DNA of 31,297 bases from Clostridia bacterium BRH_c25 (GTDB lineage Bacteria; Bacillota_A; Clostridia; Lutisporales; Lutisporaceae): assembly GCA_001515955.1 (NCBI GenBank), contig LOES01000116.1:1-31297 (forward strand). The letters are read 5' to 3'. Below are positions 1 through 5,501 of the stretch, one piece after another. The notes under the pieces are model-generated. The model was not told where the DNA came from and searched no databases. It saw only the letters and a program-made list of their open reading frames with translations. The translations under genes were made by a program, and so were the position numbers. How positions within the stretch are numbered: the stretch's first letter is position 1; each line of letters starts with the position of its first letter.

Positions 1-49
1 ATCTCGAATCTCGTATCTCGAGTCTGAAGAATGCTTCGCATTCTCCTAC
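1..49. repeat. Interspersed repeat with small hairpin
   Basis: Bases 1-20 are the exact reverse complement of 28142-28161 (CGAGATACGAGATTCGAGAT on the other strand), and a related word lies at 31218-31239. Just inside is a 7-bp hairpin, AGAATGC-ttc-GCATTCT, immediately after the rocA stop codon. It has no U-tract, so it is not a convincing intrinsic terminator. This looks like a dispersed intergenic repeat cut by the window edge. Confidence 0.6.
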
Positions 50-1597
50 TTAGTACTTTTCCGTAACTGACTTCAGTTGCATGAATAAAGTCAAATAATC
101 AGGCCCACCTGCTTTTGAATCAGTGCCGGACATATTGAACCCGCCAAAAGGATTGACTCCTACCAATGCTCCCGTGCACTTTCTGTTTAAGTAAAGGTTT
201 CCTACATAAAACTCACGCTTCGCTTTTTCCAGTACACATCTGTCATTTGAATATACAGCACCTGTCAATCCGTATACCGTATCATTTGCGATATCCAACG
301 CATCACTAAAGTCCACAGCTTTGATGATTGCAAGCACCGGACCGAAAATCTCCTCCTGTGCTATCCTTGAATTCCTGTCAACATCAGAAAATATGGCAGG
401 GTAAATAAAATAACCGCCTTCCTTACCCCGTTCCCCACCTATAATCAATCTCCCCTCATCCTTGCCTGTTTCAATGTATGCCGTTATTTTTTCATATGCT
501 TTTTCGTCTATTACAGGCCCGATATTTACATCAGCTTCAACTGGATCCTCTATTTTAAGAGTTTTTGTCCTTTCAACTATCTTCTCAAGCATTTTGTCGT
601 ATACATCTTCAACAATTATTGCCCTGGAACAGGCTGAACATTTTTGTCCCTGGAAACCGAAGGCTGAAGTAACAATACCGTCGGCAGCAGCATCCAGATC
701 AGCATTCTTATCAACTAATATTGCGTCCTTACCTCCCATTTCAGCCGTTACACGCTTTATCCATTTTTGCCCCGTGCTTATTTCTGCTGCTAATCTGTTG
801 ATTCTCAAACCTATATCTTTTGAGCCTGTAAAATTTATAAACCTGACCTTAGAATGGGTGACCAGATAATCACCAACCTTTGATCCTGAACAAGGCAAAT
901 AATTCACCACTCCTGATGGAAGGCCAATCTCTTCCCATATCTCCATGAGCTTGGCTGCAATCACAGGTGTCGTGCTTGCCGGCTTCATTATTATTGTATT
1001 TCCTGTAACGATAGCAGCTGCAGACATCCCTGTCAGAATAGCAAGGGGAAAATTCCAGGGAGCTATAATCAATCCCACTCCCAAAGGTATATAATAGCAT
1101 TCGTTGTTTTCACCCTGCACCTGTGATATAGGCACACCGGAGGAAAGATCAAGAATTCTTCTTCCGTAGTACTCAAGAAAATCTATTGCTTCAGCCGTAT
1201 CAGCGTCTGCTTCAATCCATGTCTTCCCCGCCTCCTTAATCAACCATGCTGAAAACTCATATTTTCTCCTGCGCATAATTGCTGCTGCTTTGAAAAGATA
1301 ATTCGCCCTTATTGCAGGAACCTCATACTTCCATGTCCTAAATGCAATATCTGCTGCTTTTACAGCTTTATCGGCCAATTCAATGGAAGCACCTGATACA
1401 ATACCTATAACCTGATCATACTCAGATGGATTCAATGATTTTATACTATTTTCAGTGGTGTATCTTTCACCGCCTATTACCAGCGGATATTCCAGCCCTA
1501 TCTGCTCATTCACCGCATCCAGAGCAGATTTCATAGCCGCAATATTATTTTTCCTTGTAAAGTCTGTCAGTGGCTCATTAATATAATTTGTTAACAT
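50..1597 (-). CDS. rocA: 1-pyrroline-5-carboxylate dehydrogenase (RocA family)
   Basis: NAD+-dependent oxidation of glutamate semialdehyde (open form of pyrroline-5-carboxylate) to glutamate, the last step of proline and arginine/ornithine breakdown, in the cytoplasm. The 515-residue protein has the full aldehyde dehydrogenase set: PWNF (180-183, including Asn182), Lys205 in MKPAS, the FTGS glycine motif (256-259), general base Glu286 in AEMGGK and nucleophile Cys320 in GQKCSACSR. It is collinear with Bacillus RocA from the N-terminal NEPLTDF to the C-terminal FGGFNMSGTDSKAGGPDYL, which marks the P5C dehydrogenase group rather than a generic aldehyde dehydrogenase. The ATG at 1597 follows a strong GGAGGAG site. 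No proline dehydrogenase is fused or adjacent. The unusual feature is a 300-nt structured leader resembling a Moco riboswitch. Confidence 0.93.
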   Translation of the reverse strand: MLTNYINEPLTDFTRKNNIAAMKSALDAVNEQIGLEYPLVIGGERYTTENSIKSLNPSEYDQVIGIVSGASIELADKAVKAADIAFRTWKYEVPAIRANYLFKAAAIMRRRKYEFSAWLIKEAGKTWIEADADTAEAIDFLEYYGRRILDLSSGVPISQVQGENNECYYIPLGVGLIIAPWNFPLAILTGMSAAAIVTGNTIIMKPASTTPVIAAKLMEIWEEIGLPSGVVNYLPCSGSKVGDYLVTHSKVRFINFTGSKDIGLRINRLAAEISTGQKWIKRVTAEMGGKDAILVDKNADLDAAADGIVTSAFGFQGQKCSACSRAIIVEDVYDKMLEKIVERTKTLKIEDPVEADVNIGPVIDEKAYEKITAYIETGKDEGRLIIGGERGKEGGYFIYPAIFSDVDRNSRIAQEEIFGPVLAIIKAVDFSDALDIANDTVYGLTGAVYSNDRCVLEKAKREFYVGNLYLNRKCTGALVGVNPFGGFNMSGTDSKAGGPDYLTLFMQLKSVTEKY

Positions 1598-1662
1598 TTT
1601 GCTCCTCCTATTTTTTTCCGCTGTATTTATCCTTTTTCAGCAGTATTTTGACTATCTATAGC

Positions 1663-1767
1663 AAAACAGCTCCTACAAAATTGGCAGGAGCTGTACTATT
1701 TTGCACAACATAAATTAAACCGCTTTCAAATGAAGGCGGTTGCAGCACAAAAACAACCTAACAGGTT
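1663..1767 (-). terminator. Expression platform with tandem intrinsic terminators in the rocA leader
   Basis: Downstream of the aptamer on the minus strand are three hairpins. CAACCU-guu-AGGUUG followed by UUUUUG (1767-1749) sits only about 10 nt after P1 and looks like the switch terminator. AACCGC...GCGGUU (1741-1718) follows. ACAGCUCCU...AGGAGCUGU followed by UUUU (1694-1663) is a second terminator-like hairpin, ending 66 nt before the rocA start codon. The layout implies control by premature termination, but the alternative antiterminator pairing was not established. Confidence 0.6.
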
Positions 1768-1776
1768 GCATACGCT

Positions 1777-1868
1777 GCTCCTTTCCAACGGGAGGCATTA
1801 CCGTTTCCAGCAATACCCTAACGGTCTATATCCCGTAGCCCAATGCTTTAGGTATATAAACTCGGAGC
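1777..1868 (-). promoter_or_regulatory. Moco (molybdenum/tungsten cofactor) riboswitch-like aptamer
   Basis: Read on the minus strand, the leader of rocA has the MOCO_RNA_motif architecture. P1 is GCUCC (1868-1864) with GGAGC (1781-1777). A second helix is formed by CCUA/UAGG enclosing ACGG-n8-CCGU. Immediately after it comes a 10-bp stem capped by a GAAA tetraloop (GGUAUUGCUG-GAAA-CGGUAAUGCC). The most conserved stretch, GCCUCCCGU followed by UGGAAAGG, is at 1796-1780. As I recall the E. coli moaA leader, it shares the CCUCCCGU...UGGAAAGG block, the ACGG-n8-CCGU hairpin and the abutting P2/P3. Known Moco RNAs control cofactor synthesis, Mo/W transport and Mo/W enzymes. A covariance search (Rfam RF01055) would decide the call. 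Confidence 0.8.
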
Positions 1869-1902
1869 TATTCAATTTTTTTTGCAGTCTACTCTTACAT
1901 TT

Positions 1903-1931
1903 ATTTTAGCATCTTTATCAGCAAGTATCAA
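1903..1931 (-). promoter_or_regulatory. SigA-type promoter of the rocA leader
   Basis: On the minus strand, TTGATA (1931-1926), a 17-nt spacer and TAAAAT (1908-1903). The predicted start near 1896 would give a leader of about 300 nt that contains the whole aptamer and both terminators. Confidence 0.65.
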
Positions 1932-1986
1932 GTATACAGGATACAGAAATAAAAATTTATATTCATATGCAAGCATTAACCATCGG

Positions 1987-3075
1987 TCATAACTCAATTA
2001 TATCAGGGTCATAATTTAGGTCCAGACCATAGAAATTTATATAGCAGTAAATGAATTCTCTCTTGTATGGTCCCTCCCGAAGCAGTCTTTTCAGTTTTTT
2101 CCTGTATTTATCCTCATTCCATTTCTTATCCCTTACATAGCGTTTTTTACCAAGTTTCCAGAACTTATGAGGAAAGACCAGCATTGCCAGCAGTATCTCA
2201 TATTCCTCCCTTGCCATGGGACGTACCTTGCAATAGCTCTCGATCATCTTTCTGCACAAGTCAAAATCCCATTTGAATCTTTTCTTTGTAAGCACCCTTC
2301 TTATCAGCTTTCCAAGATCACTCACAGGAATATCGTATTGGCAGGACTCCAGATCAATTATGAATAATCTGTCATCCTTGTCAACAAGAATGTTCTGATA
2401 ATAAAAGCTGTCATGGCAGACATAGGCTTCATGCATATAATACTCGCAGAGCTCCTTGTATCTGCTGTGATCAAGAATTTCCAAGGCATACTCTGCCTCC
2501 TTGCGGAAATGATCGATACTGCTTCTATATGTATAATCAAACTCAGCCTTTAGCTTTAGCTTATCTATATAATCCTTGAATTCTCCCAACTCATTCCTGC
2601 ATTTTGTAAAGCTTTTGCTCCATTTTTTTACATGGGATTTTATTTTCACATGCTTTGGCTCTTTAAAGTCCTTTGCCATGATATGAAAACTCGCCAGCAG
2701 CTCAGTACATCTGAGTATTTCATCCGCATTTGAAAAGCTTGCTTCACACCCATCAATCCAACAGGTAAGATAGAAAGCTGCATTACTGTGCTTGATCAAT
2801 GCCTTTCCTTCCTTTGTGTAATAATACTCCGCTATGTTGTCACAGCCTCTTTCCTTTAAATACTTCATTATGTAAAAGCTTTTTTTTGCTTTTCTATAAC
2901 CGTGACTTACCCGTTTCAAACAAAAGACTCCTCTGTCGGTGTGAACCATATATGCGCTTCTTACTTTGTCCACCGTATCTGCGTAAAATTCATAATGCTT
3001 CAATACTTCTGAAAGCATCTTCTTCTCACTTTGACTTATATTCGAGGTAAATTGGGTTTCTGGTCCTGTCTGCAT
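1987..3075 (-). CDS. CotS-family spore coat protein (kinase-like fold)
   Basis: The 362-residue protein has the aminoglycoside-phosphotransferase/CotS-type kinase fold. A small N-terminal lobe carries a candidate ATP-lysine (Lys54 in FCLKRV). A C-terminal lobe has the catalytic-loop-like HDSFYYQN (221-228) and metal-binding-like IIDLES (Asp241). The canonical loop in this family is closer to HxDLxxxN, so His221-Asp222 with Asn228 is a slightly altered version. Whether it is an active kinase is uncertain. CotS-type proteins are deposited in the spore coat and several may phosphorylate small molecules or spore proteins. I chose ATG 3075, preceded by GGAGTG, over an upstream TTG at 3129 that has no good ribosome site. 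It is transcribed towards the rocA leader but has no visible terminator. Confidence 0.8.
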   Translation of the reverse strand: MQTGPETQFTSNISQSEKKMLSEVLKHYEFYADTVDKVRSAYMVHTDRGVFCLKRVSHGYRKAKKSFYIMKYLKERGCDNIAEYYYTKEGKALIKHSNAAFYLTCWIDGCEASFSNADEILRCTELLASFHIMAKDFKEPKHVKIKSHVKKWSKSFTKCRNELGEFKDYIDKLKLKAEFDYTYRSSIDHFRKEAEYALEILDHSRYKELCEYYMHEAYVCHDSFYYQNILVDKDDRLFIIDLESCQYDIPVSDLGKLIRRVLTKKRFKWDFDLCRKMIESYCKVRPMAREEYEILLAMLVFPHKFWKLGKKRYVRDKKWNEDKYRKKLKRLLREGPYKREFIYCYINFYGLDLNYDPDIIEL

Positions 3076-3218
3076 TATACTCACTCCAATTACGAAATTT
3101 GATTGAACAAAGCAAAGGGTATTTCGCAAAACACATATTATATTATATTTTGGAGTTGTATAATATATAATTTAAATATTAAATTTATTATTGTTGTGAA
3201 TAATTTGTTCTGTTTATG

Positions 3219-3247
3219 TTGACAAACGCTCAAAAATAATATAAAAT
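3219..3247 (+). promoter_or_regulatory. Promoter of the tRNA pair
   Basis: Consensus TTGACA (3219-3224), a 17-nt spacer and TAAAAT (3242-3247), with initiation expected about 12-15 nt before the first tRNA. Confidence 0.75.
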
Positions 3248-3266
3248 AATATTCGTTGCTGTATTT

Positions 3267-3343
3267 GGGCCTTTAGCTCAGTTGGTTAGAGCAACCGGCT
3301 CATAACCGGTTGGTCCGGGGTTCGAGTCCCTGAAGGCCCACCA
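3267..3343 (+). tRNA. tRNA with CAT anticodon (Met or lysidine-type Ile2)
   Basis: A 77-nt cloverleaf with encoded CCA. It has a GGGCCTT acceptor stem paired with AAGGCCC, a D-arm GCTC, anticodon CAT at 3301-3303 flanked by CT/AA, and a T-arm GGTTCGAGTCC. A CAU anticodon can be elongator Met or the Ile2 tRNA converted by TilS. The body (GGnCCTTTAGCTCAG..., GGCTCATAACCG) looks closer to Firmicute tRNA-Ile2 than to elongator Met as I remember them. It is not an initiator, because the first pair is G-C. Confidence 0.92.
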
Positions 3344-3347
3344 TAAT

Positions 3348-3423
<76 letters not shown>

Positions 3424-3435
3424 TTTAGAGAACTA

Positions 3436-3459
3436 ACGTAGTGGAAACTGCGTTTTTTT
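3436..3459 (+). terminator. Intrinsic terminator of the tRNA pair
   Basis: A 7-bp stem, ACGTAGT-ggaa-ACTGCGT (one G-U pair), followed directly by seven T residues, 12 nt after the tRNA-Phe CCA. Confidence 0.85.
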
Positions 3460-3471
3460 GTTTTTTGAAAA

Positions 3472-3575
3472 GGGAACGGATAACAGGTCACACACTGAAA
3501 TCCGCGGAAATACACGATATCATAGCCAACCGTGTCTTCCGTGTAACATCCGTGTCTCCCGTGTTACCCGTTCCC
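3472..3575. repeat. Inverted-repeat element, GGGAACGG family
   Basis: The arms GGGAACGGATAACA (3472-3485) and TGTTACCCGTTCCC (3562-3575) pair at 13 of 14 positions. Next to the left arm is AGGTCACACAC. The right half contains CCGTGT four times, arranged as two near-identical 20-nt units (3530-3549 and 3550-3569). The 15-nt word TAACAGGTCACACAC and the block CCGTGTTACCCGTT recur at 28173-28370, so this is an interspersed element. On the minus strand the hairpin is followed by TTTT and may also end cheR transcription. Confidence 0.65.
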
Positions 3576-3584
3576 CCGTCACCC

Positions 3585-4367
3585 TTATGCTTGTCCGCTT
3601 CTTTTGTAAAAGAATGTCTTCACCGGCTCCAGCTTGTATCTCTGCGGAAGTATTATCTGCTCTGTGCTACCTACAAATAACACACCGCTGCTGTTTAAAG
3701 ACCCCCTGAACTTATGGTACATTACCGACTTAGCTTCCTCTGTAAAGTAAATCATCACGTTCCTGCATACTATAAGGTCACAGTTTTCCGGATATTTATC
3801 ATCCAATAGGTTGTGGTGCTTGAATTCTATGCAGTTTTTTATCTTATCGCTTATTTTATAACTTTCTCCTACGCTAGCGAAATAATTACTTACAAAATCC
3901 TTAGGTAGGTTTACTAGACTCTTTTGTGCATATATTCCCAGCTTTGCCTTGCTTACAGCACCGTCGTCTATATCTGTTGCGAGTATTTTAAGACAGCCCA
4001 GATCAACGAACCGGCTCATCATCATAGCCAGGGAGTATGGCTCCTCCCCTGTAGAACAGGCGGCACTCCATATTTTGGGCCTTTTGTTGAGTTTCATAAT
4101 ATTGGGCATTATTTCCTTTTCAAGCATCTCCCACTGAGCAGGATTTCTATAAAACTCAGACACGTTTATTGTGAGATAATTGATAAATTCATTATATAGC
4201 TTTGAATCCTGTGTCAGCGCCTTAAAATACAAATCATAATCATCATGATTGTTTCGCCGTATAAGCGAGTCTATCCTTCTTCTCATCTGCCGCTCCTTGT
4301 AGCTGGACAGATCAATTCCGGTAAGCTTCAGAATCTTCTCTTTGAATCCCTCATAATTTGTCAGCAT
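3585..4367 (-). CDS. cheR: CheR-type protein-glutamate O-methyltransferase
   Basis: S-adenosylmethionine-dependent methylation of glutamates in methyl-accepting chemotaxis receptors. The 260-residue protein has an N-terminal all-helical domain with the basic KERQMRRRI stretch, then TINVSEFYRNP (67-76), the SAM-binding CSTGEEPYSLAMM (104-116), LATDID (129-134), LPKDFV (154-159) and CRNVMIYF (201-208). All are diagnostic of CheR. ATG 4367 follows AAGGAG with an 8-nt gap; a longer open frame to 4427 has no ribosome site. No other chemotaxis gene is nearby, so this is an orphan copy. It converges on the tRNA pair, and its stop codon lies just outside the inverted-repeat element. Confidence 0.92.
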   Translation of the reverse strand: MLTNYEGFKEKILKLTGIDLSSYKERQMRRRIDSLIRRNNHDDYDLYFKALTQDSKLYNEFINYLTINVSEFYRNPAQWEMLEKEIMPNIMKLNKRPKIWSAACSTGEEPYSLAMMMSRFVDLGCLKILATDIDDGAVSKAKLGIYAQKSLVNLPKDFVSNYFASVGESYKISDKIKNCIEFKHHNLLDDKYPENCDLIVCRNVMIYFTEEAKSVMYHKFRGSLNSSGVLFVGSTEQIILPQRYKLEPVKTFFYKRSGQA

Positions 4368-4473
4368 TCCACTTCTCCTTATGCAGTTTTTATAATAATA
4401 AACAAACAGCGCGTTTCTACAATTCATACTATTTTTCTACAATCAATTCTATCATACTGCAAAAAGAAAAAAA

Positions 4474-4497
4474 AGTCGTGATATTATTACATATCAC
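4474..4497 (-). terminator. Hairpin with U-tract upstream of cheR
   Basis: A perfect 9-bp stem, TCGTGATAT-n6-ATATCACGA. On the minus strand it is followed by CTTTTTTTTCTTTTT, a textbook intrinsic terminator shape. It lies 107 bp before the cheR start and about 130 bp beyond the speD terminator. It may be a second terminator for speD or an attenuator in a cheR leader. The rest of 4368-4680 is AT-rich and holds nothing else I recognise. Confidence 0.6.
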
Positions 4498-4615
4498 GAA
4501 AATATAATGTAAAGGGGGTCTCAATGTATTTTGTGAGGTCAGTACTATTGTTGACAATATAAAAAAATTTATACATGCAAATTGCTAACGATAAAGATTT
4601 TATTCAGACTTTTTT

Positions 4616-4654
4616 CATCAAAAAACACATAACTTGCAAAATTTAAGTTATGTG
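4616..4654 (-). terminator. Intrinsic terminator of speD
   Basis: On the minus strand, a perfect 10-bp stem CACATAACTT-n9-AAGTTATGTG followed by TTTTTTGATGAAAAAAG, 26 nt after the speD stop. Confidence 0.9.
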
Positions 4655-4680
4655 CCTGTATTAAAAACTATTTATGTTGA

Positions 4681-5055
4681 TTATAAGCTTGCTACCTTGA
4701 CCGGCTGTTCGAAAATTCCTCTCTTTACCTCTGTTGCTGTCATATGCCCGGCTTTCAGCTTTTCCGCCAAATAATTGCAAGCATCCCAAGGGTTAACACT
4801 TTCACCGCAAGTAAAAACATCTACTGCAGCATATCCCAATTCCGGCCATGTGTGTATGGTAAGATGGGATTCTGAAATCACTACTACACCACTGACACCC
4901 TGAGGGCTGAATTTGTGGAATGCAATTTCCCTTACCTCTGCTCCTGCTTCCAGTGAAGCATCTACCATTATTTTTTGTATTCTGTCCCTGTTGTTCAAAA
5001 TATCGAAGCTGCATCCATAAATCTCTGCAAGAATATGACGGCCCAAAGCATTCAT
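4681..5055 (-). CDS. speD: S-adenosylmethionine decarboxylase proenzyme (prokaryotic class 1B)
   Basis: Makes decarboxylated SAM, the aminopropyl donor for spermidine synthesis. The 124-residue proenzyme self-cleaves between Glu62 and Ser63 (SES at 61-63). Ser63 then becomes the pyruvoyl group. His68 (TIHTWPE) and Cys83 (FTCGE), the processing and proton-donor residues known from the short bacterial enzymes, are in place. Length and sequence match the Bacillus/Thermotoga type. The start ATG follows AAGGAGG with 8-nt spacing. It is monocistronic, with its own promoter and terminator. No spermidine synthase (speE) gene is in the window. Confidence 0.96.
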   Translation of the reverse strand: MNALGRHILAEIYGCSFDILNNRDRIQKIMVDASLEAGAEVREIAFHKFSPQGVSGVVVISESHLTIHTWPELGYAAVDVFTCGESVNPWDACNYLAEKLKAGHMTATEVKRGIFEQPVKVASL

Positions 5056-5133
5056 CTATTTTTCCTCCTTTTATCCAGTCTATCTGTAAGGCTTTAGGTT
5101 ATGCATTATAGAATAAAAAGTGAAATTTTATCC

Positions 5134-5175
5134 TGTCAATAAAAATAATTTTATCATTATCAATGAAAAAGTCAA
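5134..5175 (-). promoter_or_regulatory. Likely speD promoter(s)
   Basis: On the minus strand, TTGACT (5175-5170) with a 16-nt spacer to TAAAAT (5153-5148). A second candidate uses TTGACA (5139-5134) with an 18-nt spacer to TATTCT (5115-5110). Either would give a leader of about 50-90 nt. Confidence 0.45.
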
Positions 5176-5286
5176 TACATTTGATTGAATTTCATTAAAT
5201 TCATGCATATATTTATAATAGCTATATAAAACATAGGATTTATTTGATTATACTTAGATTTACTGCTCAGAATAAGCTTTAATTAT

Positions 5287-5339
5287 AACGAGTAGGGGCG
5301 TATATTCCACCTTAATTCGTCACGCCCCGTTAAACGAGT
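5287..5339. repeat. GC-rich inverted repeat between 7-bp direct repeats
   Basis: In the 446-bp gap between speD and ispH-rpsA, GGGGCGT (5295-5301) and ACGCCCC (5322-5328) form a perfect 7-bp inverted repeat. Direct repeats of AACGAGT lie at 5287-5293 and 5333-5339. The GC content stands out against very AT-rich surroundings. No promoter or gene is evident in it. The rest of the gap holds the speD promoter and the rpsA terminator. Confidence 0.4.
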
Positions 5340-5450
5340 TTCAAATAAGTCTTCCTTGATTGTTAAGTATTACAATATTAGGCTTATTTATTATACTATA
5401 TATTACATAAATTATGCATTTAAGTAGAAAGTGACATTGATTTCAAATAG

Positions 5451-5490
5451 AAAAATCCTCCTATATCAATATCCGTATAGAAGGATTTTT
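5451..5490 (-). terminator. Intrinsic terminator of the ispH-rpsA transcript
   Basis: On the minus strand a 13-bp stem, AAAATCCTTCTAT...ATAGGAGGATTTT with one U-G pair, ends in TTTTT 12 nt after the stop codon. It is nearly symmetrical and could work in both directions. Confidence 0.8.
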
Positions 5491-5501
5491 ACTCTCTGCT
5501 T

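Noticed and set aside
1660..1870. T-box, SAM, cobalamin, glycine, lysine or c-di-GMP riboswitch in the rocA leader
   Set aside because: None of their conserved cores (for example GGTGG-ACCGCG, the B12 box or the GEMM core) is present, whereas helices and core bases fit the Moco RNA.
3030..3129. Longer N-terminus for the CotS-like gene from TTG 3129
   Set aside because: No ribosome site there, while ATG 3075 has GGAGTG at good spacing.
4551..4579. Plus-strand promoter with TTGACA at 4551
   Set aside because: No -10 hexamer at 16-18 nt and no plus-strand gene follows.
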